A DNA stretch of 64,000 nt from Hephaestia caeni (GTDB taxonomy: Bacteria > Pseudomonadota > Alphaproteobacteria > Sphingomonadales > Sphingomonadaceae). Shown piece by piece: positions 23,621 to 32,257 of the stretch. Positions within the stretch are counted from its first letter, which is position 1. Every line of letters starts with the position of its first letter. Under the pieces are notes generated by a model that saw only the letters and a list, made by a program, of their open reading frames with translations, had not been told where the DNA came from and did not search any database. Where the stretch lies: assembly GCF_003550065.1 (NCBI RefSeq), contig NZ_QXDC01000003.1, forward strand, positions 1,054,001 through 1,118,000, in the 5' to 3' direction. Made by a program: the position numbers and the translations under genes.

Positions 23621-25300
23621 ATGGCGGAAATTTTGGGCGCGCAGGATCTGACGGGTGTCGACCCGGAATCGACCGGCGCGCCGGCCACGCCGGTGGGATT
23701 CAGCCCGCGCGGCATCGGCGCGGTCGCCGAGATCGGCGGCAGCGGCAGCCAGATCGTGCTCGATGCGGCAGCGCTCGATACGATCGCGCAGAGCAGCGAT
23801 CCGGCGATCGCGGCGGCGGGGCAGGTCGGCAGCCAGGTCAAGGTGCGCGTCGGTGGGGTGTGGCTGATCGCCAATATCCGCGCGCTCAAGCTCGCTGCCG
23901 GATGTGACGACCGTATCGTCGCCGAGGTTGATTTCCTCGGCGAAGGCGATGAGGAAAAGCTGACCGGCAAGCTCTACAAGTTCCGCCGCGGCGTCACTCG
24001 CTATCCGCGGCCCGGGGCGCCGGTGTTTCCGGCCTCGACCGCCGATCTCAAGCAGATCTACGCCGCCGACGATCGCGCCAATATCGAGATCGGCACCGTC
24101 TATCCGACGCGCGACATCCGCGCCGCGCTCTATATCGACGCGATGCTGGGCAAGCATTTCGCGCTGCTGGGCTCGACCGGCACCGGCAAATCGACCGCCG
24201 CCGCGCTGATCCTGCACCGCATCTGCCAGCGCGCGCCGCAGGGCCATATCGTGATGGTCGATCCGCACGGCGAATATGGCGCCGCGTTCAAGACGGCGGG
24301 CGCGGTCTACGACGTCGGCAACCTCCAGATGCCCTATTGGCTGATGAATTTCGAGGAACATTGCGAAGTGTTCCTGACCAGCCACGGCGCCGATCGGCAG
24401 GTCGATGCCGATATTCTCGCCAAATGCCTGCTCGCGGCGCGCGCCAAGGGCCGGGTGGGGCAGGAGATCGCCAAGCTGACGGTCGACGCGCCGGTGCCCT
24501 ATCTGCTCAGCGACCTGACCAACATCATCCAGCTCGAAATGGGCAAGATGGATCGCGCGGGCGATACCGCGCCCTATCTGCGGCTCAAGACCAAGATCGA
24601 CGAGATCAAGGCCGATCCGCGCTACGGCTTCATGTTCTCCGGCATGCTCGTCGCCGATACGATGGGCGATTTCATCGGCCGCGTCTTCCGCCTGCCGGGC
24701 GACGGCAAGCCGATCTCGATCATCGACGTCTCGGGCGTGCCCTCGGAAATCACCTCGGTGGTGGTGTCGGTGCTCGCGCGGATGGTGTTCGATTTCGCGA
24801 TCTGGTCACGCAACGAACCGCAGCGCCCGATCCTGCTCGTCTGCGAGGAAGCGCATCGCTACATCCCGAGCGGCGCCGATGCCGAGAAATCCTCGGTCGG
24901 CCGCATCCTCAGCCGGATCGCCAAGGAAGGCCGCAAATACGGCGTCTCGCTGGGGCTGATCACCCAGCGCCCGTCGGATCTGGCCGAGGGCGTGCTGTCG
25001 CAATGCGGCACGATCATCTCGATGCGCCTGAACAACGATCGCGACCAGGCGTTCGTTCGCGCCGCGATGCCCGAAGGCGCGCGCGGCTTCCTCGATTCGA
25101 TCCCCGCGCTCAGGAATCGCGAATGCGTGATCTGCGGTGAGGGCGTCGCGATCCCGATCCGCGTCGGCTTCGACGCGCTCGAGGAGCACAAGCGGCCGGC
25201 TTCGGGCGATCCGCTGTTCTCCGAATTGTGGAGCGAGGTCGGGCAGGAAGATCAGATCATCGCCCGCACCATCCGCCGCTGGCGCGCGCAGGGGCGATAA
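23621..25300 (+). CDS. HerA/DUF87-type ATPase
   Basis: The product is 559 residues. An N-terminal beta-barrel-like HAS domain (about residues 25-110) precedes the RecA-like core with Walker A 'LLGSTGTGKSTAAALIL' (near 190), 'MVDPHGEYG', Walker B 'ILLVCEEAHRYIP' and the arginine-rich 'RIAKEGRKYGVSLGLITQRPSDL' segment. HerA proteins form hexameric DNA translocases, with NurA in archaea or with partner nucleases in some bacterial defence systems. No NurA, Sir2 or other partner lies next to it here, so the role is open. It stands alone, facing sixA tail to tail. Confidence 0.88.
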   Translation: MAEILGAQDLTGVDPESTGAPATPVGFSPRGIGAVAEIGGSGSQIVLDAAALDTIAQSSDPAIAAAGQVGSQVKVRVGGVWLIANIRALKLAAGCDDRIVAEVDFLGEGDEEKLTGKLYKFRRGVTRYPRPGAPVFPASTADLKQIYAADDRANIEIGTVYPTRDIRAALYIDAMLGKHFALLGSTGTGKSTAAALILHRICQRAPQGHIVMVDPHGEYGAAFKTAGAVYDVGNLQMPYWLMNFEEHCEVFLTSHGADRQVDADILAKCLLAARAKGRVGQEIAKLTVDAPVPYLLSDLTNIIQLEMGKMDRAGDTAPYLRLKTKIDEIKADPRYGFMFSGMLVADTMGDFIGRVFRLPGDGKPISIIDVSGVPSEITSVVVSVLARMVFDFAIWSRNEPQRPILLVCEEAHRYIPSGADAEKSSVGRILSRIAKEGRKYGVSLGLITQRPSDLAEGVLSQCGTIISMRLNNDRDQAFVRAAMPEGARGFLDSIPALRNRECVICGEGVAIPIRVGFDALEEHKRPASGDPLFSELWSEVGQEDQIIARTIRRWRAQGR

Positions 25301-25325
25301 CGCAATCTCGGATACGGGCTTTCAT

Positions 25326-25396
25326 TCACCTCCCCGGCGAAGGCCGGGTCCAGCATCGGGCCGGCCGTAACTGGGCCCCGGCCTTCGCCGGGGAAG
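25326..25396. repeat. Palindromic repeat, family A, copy 3
   Basis: Two hairpins of the form CCCCGGC-N4-GCCGGG(G) flank a GGTCCAG / CTGGGCC pair. It lies between the convergent herA-like and sixA genes and matches the copies at 9337 and 15343. Confidence 0.8.
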
Positions 25397-25471
25397 TGAA
25401 CAGGGTTAAAGGGGGTAGTTCGGGCTGGCGGCGCCAAAAGCGGGCGACCGTCGATGGTTAGGGGCAGAATC

Positions 25472-26011
25472 CTATGCCTGATCCGGCCCCAGCGCTGGAT
25501 CGAGATCGCGCGGGCGGATGAAGCGTGTCAGCGTGCCCGTCGCCGCGCTCACCGCAGGCCAATCGCCATCGAAACGGATTTCGGCGACGGTCGCGGTGGG
25601 ATATTTGGCCGCCGCCTCGGCGCGCAGCGTATCGCGCGCATCGTCGGGCACCAGCAGCAGCACCAGTTCCTCCAGCCCCGGATTGTGGCCGATCAGCAGC
25701 ACGCGGTCCGCGTCGCGGGGAAGGCCGTGGATCACGTCGAGCAGCGTCGCGGGCGACGCGAGGTAGAGCCGCCGATCCCAATCGGGCGCGAACGTGCGGC
25801 CGTATCCGATCGCGAGCTGGTCGATCGTGTCGCCGACGCGCGCCGCGGGGGAGGCGACGACGTGATCGAACGCCAGCCCCAGCGATCGCAGGTGCCGTCC
25901 CACGAGCTGCGCCGCGCGCTCGCCCTTGGCGTTGAGCGGCCGATCGAAATCGCGCTCGACCGGATCGTCCCAGCTCGACTTGGCGTGCCTGAGCAGCGTC
26001 AAGGTTTTCAT
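25472..26011 (-). CDS. Phosphohistidine phosphatase SixA family
   Basis: The product is 179 residues. It opens with the histidine phosphatase RH motif, 'LTLLRHAKSSWDD' (catalytic His near residue 8), and has the second His in 'DRVLLIGHNPGLEELVL' (near 107). SixA-type enzymes remove phosphate from His residues, for example on phosphotransfer domains or PTS proteins. It is slightly longer than E. coli SixA, and the extra part is at the C-terminus. The dinG-like gene lies 17 bp upstream on the same strand, so the two may share a transcript. Confidence 0.88.
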   Translation of the reverse strand: MKTLTLLRHAKSSWDDPVERDFDRPLNAKGERAAQLVGRHLRSLGLAFDHVVASPAARVGDTIDQLAIGYGRTFAPDWDRRLYLASPATLLDVIHGLPRDADRVLLIGHNPGLEELVLLLVPDDARDTLRAEAAAKYPTATVAEIRFDGDWPAVSAATGTLTRFIRPRDLDPALGPDQA

Positions 26012-26028
26012 GGGGGCCGCAGTCTCCG

Positions 26029-28734
26029 TCAGGCGTGTTCGCCCGTCTCTTGCCCGATCGGCGCGCCGGATGAAAGACGCGTTTCGACCCGCGCGACCGC
26101 CTCGTCGAGCGTGACGCGCGCAATCCCCACCCCCGGCGGGAACGCCGCGAGCAGGCGCGAGGGCATCGCCGCGGACAGCAGCACGAACGCCCCGCGATCG
26201 CGCGACGACCGGATCAGCCGCCCGAAGGCTTGCGCCAGCCGCGCGCGCACCAGCCGGTCCTCATACGCCGCCCCGCCATCGGCGAGCCGCCGCGCGGCGT
26301 GAAGCACGCTCGGCTTGGACCAGGGCACGCCTTCCATCACCACCAGCCGCAGCGAATGGCCGGGCACGTCCACGCCATCACGTAAGGCGTCGGTGCCGAG
26401 CAGTGAGGCATGCCCGTCGTCGCGGAAGATATCGACCAGCGTGCCGGTATCGATCGGATCGACATGCTGCGCGTAGAGCGGCAGCCCTTCGCGCGCGAGC
26501 CGGTCGGCGATTCGCCCATGCACCCCGCGCAGCCGCCGGATCGCGGTGAACAGCCCCAGCGTGCCGCCGCCGGCCGCGACGATCAGCCGCGCATAGGCGC
26601 CCGCGAGCGCCGCCACGTCGCCGCGCTTGACGTCGGTGACGATCAGCACCTCGGCCTGGGCGGCGTAATCGAACGGGCTCGCCGCCTCGAAACGCTGCGC
26701 GGGCTGGGCGAGGTGCGGCGCGCCCGCGCGCGCCTCCGCCACCGCCCAGTCGCCGCCCGCGCGCAGCGTCGCCGAGGTGACGAGCGCGCCGTGCGCGGGC
26801 TTGAGCACCGCCTCGGCGAACGGCCGCGTCGGATCGAGCCAGCGGCGGTGCAACCCGATATCCCATTCACGTCCCTCGATCCGATCGACCGCGAGCCAAT
26901 CGACGAAATCGGGATCGGCCGGCCCGCCGATGCGCGCGAGCAGGGCCAGCCACGCTCCCACCGTCTCCGCGCGCCAGCCGAGCGAGGCGATCGCGCCCTC
27001 GATCCGCGCGCGCGCCGGGCCGTCCATCCAGTCGGGCGCTTCGCCCAGCACCGCGTCGAGCCGCCGCCCCAGCGTCACCAGCGGGCGATAGAGCGCGTCG
27101 AGCGCCTGCGCGGCACCAGCGGCGGCGTCGATCAGCGCCGCGTCGGGTTCGGCCAGCTCGGTCTCGAGGCCGTAGCCCGCGTCGCTCTTGGCGGTGTCGC
27201 GCGCATAGACGAGCCCGCGGACGGCCGCGAGCAGCGCCTCGATCGCGCCGAACGGATCGCCGTCGGCCAGCCGCTGGAGCCAGCCGTCGGAGGGCAGTGC
27301 CGCCGCCGCTTCGCCCGCCGCCTGGATCGCGAGCGCGCCCTGTTCGTCATAGCTCGCGACATCCGACAAACGCGCCGCCAGCCCGCGCCGCCGTCCTCGG
27401 CTGCGCGATTCGGGGCCGATCACCCAGCGCCGGATCTCGATCGCCTCCTGCCCGGTCAGCGCGGTCGCGAACATCGAATCGGCGGCGTCGAACAGGTGAT
27501 GGCCTTCGTCGAACACATAGCGTGTCGGGCGCGTCGCGGTCTCGCGGCCGCGCGCGGCGTTGACCATCACCAGCGCGTGGTTGGCGATCACGATATCGGC
27601 CTCGGCGCTGGCGCGCGCGGCGCGTTCGATGAAGCATTTGCGGTAATGCGGGCAGCCGGCATAGACGCACTCGCCGCGCCGGTCGGTCAGCGCGGTCGCA
27701 CCCGCGCGGCGGAACAGCGTCGTCAGCCAGCCGGGCAGGTCGCCGCCGACCATGTCGCCGTCGGCGCTATACGCTGCCCAGCGCGCGACGAGCTGGGCGA
27801 GGATCGCGGCGCGCCCCGCAAACCCGCCCTGCAACGCATCCTCCAGATTGAGCAGGCACAGGTAATTCTCGCGGCCCTTGCGCGTCACTACCCTGGTGCG
27901 CCGCACCGCTGGATCGGGATAGACGCGCGCGGTCTCGTGCCCCAATTGGCGTTGCAGCGCCTTGGTGTAGGTCGATACCCACACCGCGCCGCCCGCTTTG
28001 TCCGCCCAGAGCGTGGCGGGCGCGAGATAGCCCAGCGTCTTGCCGATCCCCGTCCCCGCCTCGGCGAGAACCAGATTGGGCGTGTCGCGCATCGTCCGCG
28101 GGGCAAAGGCCTGCGCGGCCGCCTCGGCATAAGCGCGCTGGCCCGGTCGCGCCTCGGCCGCCGCGCCGGTGAGCGCGGCCAGCCGCTCCTGCGTCTCGGC
28201 CGAGTCGAGCGTCACCGCGCGCGGCGCCGGGCGCGGGGCGCCCTCGTGCCATTCGGGGAGCTTCGAGAACAGCCAGCGTTCGTTCTGCGCGGGCCGCGCG
28301 AGGCGATCGATCAGCGCCGGCGCCCACGGCCAGCGCAGCCGCGACATGGATTGTGCCGCCGTCCATGCCCCCTCGCGCTCGGGCCAGTCGCCCTCGGCGA
28401 CGCTGAGCAACGCCGCCGCCGCCTCGCGCAGAAAGGGCGCCACGTCCTCGTCGCGCGTCGGCGGCAGCAACCCGGTGGCGCGCGCGAGCCCCTTGGGCGT
28501 CGGCACCATGAAGCGCGCCGGGTGGAGGAACGCGAACAGTTCGAGCAGATCGAGCCCCGACAGATCGGCATAGCCCAGCCGCTGCCCCACCACGGCGGCC
28601 CCCAGCAACAGCACCGACGTATCGGCCGCCACCCGGATCGCTTCGCCGCGCGCCAACGCTCGCGTCTCGCCGTCGGGCGTGGCCAGCCAGGTGCCGCCGT
28701 GGCTGGCGTGAAGCGCGGGATAGGGGAGCGACAT
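26029..28734 (-). CDS. DinG/XPD-family ATP-dependent DNA helicase
   Basis: The product is 901 residues. It has Walker A 'AEAGTGIGKTLGYLAPA' (near residue 237), the DEAH-type box 'VFDEGHHLFD', motif V-VI 'SLLGTDALRDGVDVPG' and 'QAFGRLIRSSRDRG'. Four cysteines for an Fe-S cluster lie in 'ENYLCLLN' and 'GECVYAGCPHYRKCF'. It is a 5'-3' helicase of the XPD group that unwinds recombination and replication intermediates. The N-terminal 200 residues have no motif I can name. ATG 28734 is used; an upstream start would overlap the space before the next gene and adds no conserved residues. Confidence 0.9.
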   Translation of the reverse strand: MSLPYPALHASHGGTWLATPDGETRALARGEAIRVAADTSVLLLGAAVVGQRLGYADLSGLDLLELFAFLHPARFMVPTPKGLARATGLLPPTRDEDVAPFLREAAAALLSVAEGDWPEREGAWTAAQSMSRLRWPWAPALIDRLARPAQNERWLFSKLPEWHEGAPRPAPRAVTLDSAETQERLAALTGAAAEARPGQRAYAEAAAQAFAPRTMRDTPNLVLAEAGTGIGKTLGYLAPATLWADKAGGAVWVSTYTKALQRQLGHETARVYPDPAVRRTRVVTRKGRENYLCLLNLEDALQGGFAGRAAILAQLVARWAAYSADGDMVGGDLPGWLTTLFRRAGATALTDRRGECVYAGCPHYRKCFIERAARASAEADIVIANHALVMVNAARGRETATRPTRYVFDEGHHLFDAADSMFATALTGQEAIEIRRWVIGPESRSRGRRRGLAARLSDVASYDEQGALAIQAAGEAAAALPSDGWLQRLADGDPFGAIEALLAAVRGLVYARDTAKSDAGYGLETELAEPDAALIDAAAGAAQALDALYRPLVTLGRRLDAVLGEAPDWMDGPARARIEGAIASLGWRAETVGAWLALLARIGGPADPDFVDWLAVDRIEGREWDIGLHRRWLDPTRPFAEAVLKPAHGALVTSATLRAGGDWAVAEARAGAPHLAQPAQRFEAASPFDYAAQAEVLIVTDVKRGDVAALAGAYARLIVAAGGGTLGLFTAIRRLRGVHGRIADRLAREGLPLYAQHVDPIDTGTLVDIFRDDGHASLLGTDALRDGVDVPGHSLRLVVMEGVPWSKPSVLHAARRLADGGAAYEDRLVRARLAQAFGRLIRSSRDRGAFVLLSAAMPSRLLAAFPPGVGIARVTLDEAVARVETRLSSGAPIGQETGEHA

Positions 28735-28816
28735 GGCCGCCCTTGTCGCGGCTATGGAACAGATTGGCAACAGCAAGCCGGGTGCACGGTGCGGGCGATG
28801 CGCGGCCCGGTCGCCG

Positions 28817-29515
28817 TCATCCGAGCGCGATCCGCCCGATCCCGGCCATCGACACCAGCGTCAGCGCGCGGCGGTCGTCGGCGATCAAGCCCTGGCGCCG
28901 CCAGTCGTTGAGCGTTCGGCTGACGGTGAAGAGCGTCGTCCCCGAAATGTCGGCGATGTCCTTGCGCCGCAACGGGAAGCCGATTTCGGTGCCCGCGCCG
29001 GTCGCCCGCCCAGCCTGCCGCGCGAGCCGCAGCAGCGTGTTGGCGATGCGGCGTTCGGCGCGCTGGGTTGCCATCTCGCGCACCCGATCCTGCAACTCGG
29101 CAAGCCGGCGACCGACGATCGTGATCAGGTTGAGCGCGATCCTCGGATACCGCTCGATCAGGTCGAGCCAGTCGGCGCGCGCCCAGCTCGCTTCGGTCGA
29201 GCCGACCATCGCGATCCCGTCGGCGGGGTAAAGGTGATCGGTGAAGATCGCGACGCTGCCGAAAATCTCGCCGGGGCCGATGAAGCGGAGCACCACCTGT
29301 CCACCGTCGCTCCCCGCCTGCGCGATGCGGATCGCGCCCGACAGCAGCACATGCGCGCGTTCGACCGGCTCGCCCTGATCGAACATCCGCGCGCCGCGCC
29401 CCAGCGTCCGCACGCGCGCCCGCGCGGTGACCTCGTCGAGCGCGGACGCGGGCAGCCCGGCGAACAGATCGAGCGCCGTAATCGCGGCCGTCACCTCGGG
29501 ATCGTGCGGGTGCAT
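28817..29515 (-). CDS. Crp/Fnr-family transcription regulator
   Basis: The product is 232 residues. A cyclic-nucleotide-binding-type barrel covers residues 15-125 ('DQGEPVERAHVLLSGAIRI', 'FIGPGEIFGSVAIF'), then a dimer helix and a winged helix with 'RRKDIADISGTTLFTVSRTLNDWRRQGLI' (parts). There is no FNR-type cysteine cluster, so it is not a classic oxygen sensor. The recognition helix (TTLFTVSRTLNDW) has the E-less S-R pattern of the Dnr/NnrR side of the family. It is encoded 9 bp after the DUF6522-like gene, whose upstream region has the palindrome TTGCG-N4-CGCAA, so it probably regulates itself and the divergent membrane gene. Confidence 0.87.
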   Translation of the reverse strand: MHPHDPEVTAAITALDLFAGLPASALDEVTARARVRTLGRGARMFDQGEPVERAHVLLSGAIRIAQAGSDGGQVVLRFIGPGEIFGSVAIFTDHLYPADGIAMVGSTEASWARADWLDLIERYPRIALNLITIVGRRLAELQDRVREMATQRAERRIANTLLRLARQAGRATGAGTEIGFPLRRKDIADISGTTLFTVSRTLNDWRRQGLIADDRRALTLVSMAGIGRIALG

Positions 29516-29524
29516 CGCCTGATC

Positions 29525-29845
29525 CTAGCCGCCCGAACGCGCGCGGCGAAGGGGGTGATCGATCGCGGCGCGCGCCCCGTCGTCGGCCGGGGGCTCGGCG
29601 GTGGTGAGCGTCGCGCGCCGGAGCACCTCGCCCGCCTCGGTCACCGTCACGCGGAAGCGCCGGTTGCCCGCGAAGAAGCTCAGCCGATACGTGCCCGCGT
29701 CGTCGTCGATGCCGCGCTCGCAGCGCGCGGTGATCCGCCCCGACCGCATTTCCGCGGCCACGCGCTCGGGGGTCGTTCGCAGCCCCTCGGCGATCACGTG
29801 CGCGTCGACCTCGATCGCTCCGTCCTCGAATCTGATCCGCGCCAT
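29525..29845 (-). CDS. DUF6522-like small protein
   Basis: The product is 106 residues. The core 'MARIRFEDGAIEVDAHVIAEGL' followed by 'VAAEMRSGRITARCERGIDDDAGTYRLSFFAGNRRFRVTV' is what I recall of the DUF6522 family, proteins often found near denitrification or nitric oxide response genes. No catalytic motif is visible apart from one Cys (residue 42). The last 25 residues are Pro/Ala/Arg rich and look disordered. It is the first gene of a two-gene operon with the Crp/Fnr regulator. The family name is from memory; the gene itself is well supported by codon use. Confidence 0.7.
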   Translation of the reverse strand: MARIRFEDGAIEVDAHVIAEGLRTTPERVAAEMRSGRITARCERGIDDDAGTYRLSFFAGNRRFRVTVTEAGEVLRRATLTTAEPPADDGARAAIDHPLRRARSGG

Positions 29846-29878
29846 CGCGGCAACATAATGCGACCGCTGCGCACGTAT

Positions 29879-29892
29879 TTGCGCCAGCGCAA
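29879..29892. promoter_or_regulatory. NnrR/Dnr-like operator
   Basis: TTGCG-ccag-CGCAA is a perfect 14-bp palindrome in the 105-bp gap between the divergent DUF6522-like and CopD-like genes. The form is the FNR-type box with G/C in the inner position, as described for NnrR-type regulators. A Crp/Fnr-family gene lies two genes away. Confidence 0.65.
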
Positions 29893-29950
29893 CTTCCGCG
29901 CGCACAAACGGCGTACACCGGCGATCGATTTCTGGAAGGAGCCTGTGATC

Positions 29951-30427
29951 ATGGATGATCTCGCCTTCGCCCGCGCGCTTCATGTGCTTGCGGTCGTCAT
30001 CTGGATCGGCGGCGTCGCAATGGCGACCACGGTGGCACTTCCCGCGGTGCGCCGCGGCGATCTCGGCAGCGACCGGCTGCGCGCGTTCCACGCGATCGAG
30101 CATCGCTTCGTCTGGCAGGCGCGCGCCGCCGTTCTCCTGGTCGGGGCGAGCGGGCTCTACATGGTGGCAAAGCTCGATCTGTGGGATCGCTTCCGCAGCC
30201 TCGATTTCTGGTGGATGCACGCGATGGTGTGCGTGTGGGCCATCTTCACGTTCCTGCTGTTCGTCGGTGAGCCGCTGATCCTCCATCGCCGCTTCCCGCG
30301 CTGGGTGGCGCGCGATCCCGATGCCGCCTTCGCCCGGCTCCATCGCATGCACGTCGTGCTGCTGACGCTCGGGCTGATCACCGTGTTCGGCGCGGTCGCC
30401 GGAAGCCACGGCTGGTCGATTTTCTGA
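29951..30427 (+). CDS. Four-helix membrane protein, CopD/HemJ-like
   Basis: The product is 158 residues with four predicted membrane helices (about 8-30, 55-75, 85-108, 132-152). Histidines sit near helix ends: 'ARALHVLAVVIWIGG', 'AIEHRFVWQ', 'WWMHAMV' and 'RLHRMHVVLL'. This could bind b-type heme, as in CopD-like and HemJ-like proteins. ATG 29951 is 9 bp after AAGGAG; a GTG at 29945 is less likely. It diverges from the DUF6522/Crp operon across the NnrR-like box, so nitric oxide or low oxygen may control it. The exact function is unknown. Confidence 0.75.
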   Translation: MDDLAFARALHVLAVVIWIGGVAMATTVALPAVRRGDLGSDRLRAFHAIEHRFVWQARAAVLLVGASGLYMVAKLDLWDRFRSLDFWWMHAMVCVWAIFTFLLFVGEPLILHRRFPRWVARDPDAAFARLHRMHVVLLTLGLITVFGAVAGSHGWSIF

Positions 30428-30546
30428 GAGATTGTTTGGGACATCGCGGAAGGGCGATTTCCGAGGCGGTCCCGGCCCGCTGAATCGATCCCGCGCCACT
30501 TCAACATTTGCGATTTTGCGCGGTACGCGCCACAGCCACGCGCATC

Positions 30547-32124
30547 ATGACCGACACACACGATCTCCGCGCCGAAGCGCTCGTCTCCAAGGCCTGGCCC
30601 TATGAAGAGGCACGCAAGCTGCTCAAGCGCTATCCGCAGGGCAAGCCCGGCGGCGCGGTGCTGTTCGAAACCGGCTATGGCCCCTCGGGCCTGCCGCATA
30701 TCGGCACCTTCAACGAGGTGCTGCGCACGACGATGGTGCGCAACGCCTTCCACGCGCTCTCCGACCAGCCGACCCGCCTCGTCGCCTTCTCGGACGATAT
30801 GGACGGGTTGCGCAAGGTGCCCGACAACGTCCCCAACAAGGAGATGCTAGCTGAGCATCTCGGCAAGCCGCTGACGCGCATCCCCGATCCGTTCGAAAAG
30901 TACGAAAGCTTCGCGCACCATAACAATGCGATGCTGCGCGCCTTCCTCGATCGCTTCGGCTTCGATTACGAGTTCGTCTCGTCGACCGATTACTACGCCG
31001 GCGGCCGCTTCGATGACGCGCTCAAGGGCGTGCTGCGCCATTTCGACGCGATCATGGACGTGATGCTGCCGACGCTGCGCGCCGAGCGCCGCGCGACCTA
31101 TTCGCCTGTGCTGCCGATCAGCCCGACGACGGGGGTGGTGTTGCAGGTGCCGGTCGAGGTGGTCGATGCGGACGCGGGCACGATCGCCTTCACCGACGAG
31201 GATGGCGCGCGCGTCGAGCAATCGGCGCTCGGCGGCATGTCGAAGCTGCAATGGAAGGTTGATTGGGCGATGCGCTGGGTCGCGCTGGGCGTCGATTACG
31301 AGATGGCGGGCAAGGATCTGATCGATTCGGTCACCCAATCGTCGAAGATCGCGCGCGTGCTCGGCGGCCGCCCGCCCGAGGGCTTCAACTACGAGATGTT
31401 CCTCGACGAAAAGGGCGAGAAAATCTCCAAATCGAAGGGCAACGGCCTCAGCCTCGACGAGTGGCTGACCTACGGCCCCGACGAGAGCCTCGCTTTCTAC
31501 ATCTATCGGGAGCCGAGGAAGGCCAAGGCGCTGCACATGGGCGTGATCCCCCGTGCGGTCGACGATTATTGGCAGTATCGCGCCAATTATCCGGGGCAGG
31601 AGCTGAAGCAGCAGCTCGGCAATCCGGTCCACCACATCCACGACGGCCGCGTGCCGGGCGAGCAATTGCCGGTCACCTTCGGGTTGTTGCTCAACCTCGT
31701 CGGGGTGATGGGGGGCGAGGCGACGCGCGATCAGGTGTGGGGCTATCTCGCCAATTACCTGCCCGACGCCTCGGCCCGGGCCTATCCCGCGCTCGATCGG
31801 CTGATCGATTACGCGCTGGCGTACCACCGCGACGTCGTCGCGCCGACGCTCCAGCGCCGCGCGCCCGAGGGCGCGGAGATCGACGGTCTCCGGCGCCTCG
31901 ACGCCGATCTCGCCGCCCTGCCCGCGACCGCGACCGCGGAGGAGATCCAGAACCTCGTCTACGAGATCGGCAAGACCGGCGGCTTCGAAAGCCTGCGCGA
32001 CTGGTTCAAGGCGCTCTACGAGACGCTGCTCGGCTCGAGCCAGGGCCCGCGTATGGGCAGCTTCATCGCGCTCTACGGCATCGACAACACCCGCAAGCTC
32101 ATCGCCGAGGCGCTGGCGAGCTGA
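30547..32124 (+). CDS. lysK: Lysyl-tRNA synthetase, class I
   Basis: The product is 525 residues. The class I signature HIGT lies at residues 51-54 in 'GPSGLPHIGTFNEVL' and the KMSKS-type loop reads KISKSKG (about 292-298). This is the archaeal-type LysRS, which replaces the class II enzyme in alphaproteobacteria and some other groups. It charges tRNA-Lys in the cytoplasm. The ATG at 30547 is chosen since the family N-terminus begins close to it; the longer frame starts 13 codons earlier without a ribosome site. No terminator was recognised after the gene. Confidence 0.96.
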   Translation: MTDTHDLRAEALVSKAWPYEEARKLLKRYPQGKPGGAVLFETGYGPSGLPHIGTFNEVLRTTMVRNAFHALSDQPTRLVAFSDDMDGLRKVPDNVPNKEMLAEHLGKPLTRIPDPFEKYESFAHHNNAMLRAFLDRFGFDYEFVSSTDYYAGGRFDDALKGVLRHFDAIMDVMLPTLRAERRATYSPVLPISPTTGVVLQVPVEVVDADAGTIAFTDEDGARVEQSALGGMSKLQWKVDWAMRWVALGVDYEMAGKDLIDSVTQSSKIARVLGGRPPEGFNYEMFLDEKGEKISKSKGNGLSLDEWLTYGPDESLAFYIYREPRKAKALHMGVIPRAVDDYWQYRANYPGQELKQQLGNPVHHIHDGRVPGEQLPVTFGLLLNLVGVMGGEATRDQVWGYLANYLPDASARAYPALDRLIDYALAYHRDVVAPTLQRRAPEGAEIDGLRRLDADLAALPATATAEEIQNLVYEIGKTGGFESLRDWFKALYETLLGSSQGPRMGSFIALYGIDNTRKLIAEALAS

Positions 32125-32207
32125 TCCCCCCGTCAACCCGTGCCGGGGGTAACTGCCTCGCACCATAACTCGTTGATTTCTCGAATCATTGGCGACATAG
32201 ATTGTAA

Positions 32208-32222
32208 GAACATATCCAGAAC
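32208..32222. promoter_or_regulatory. Probable LexA (SOS) box
   Basis: GAAC-atatcca-GAAC is an exact match to the alphaproteobacterial LexA site GTTC-N7-GTTC read on the other strand. It lies 36 bp before the ATG of the 2'-5' RNA ligase-like gene, in an AT-richer patch that looks like a promoter. It overlaps a second palindrome, CCAGAA-N5-TTCTGG (32216-32232). Confidence 0.65.
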
Positions 32223-32257
32223 AATATTCTGGCCGGCCCGACTCGGAAACACGAGAT

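Noticed and set aside
23621..25300. HerA-like ATPase as part of a defence system
   Set aside because: No nuclease, Sir2, NurA or other partner gene lies beside it; neighbours are an exporter permease and SixA.
26410..28911. Plus-strand open frame of about 833 codons opposite the DinG-like gene
   Set aside because: The minus-strand frame has complete helicase motifs; the plus frame is Arg/Ala/Gly-rich and motif-free.
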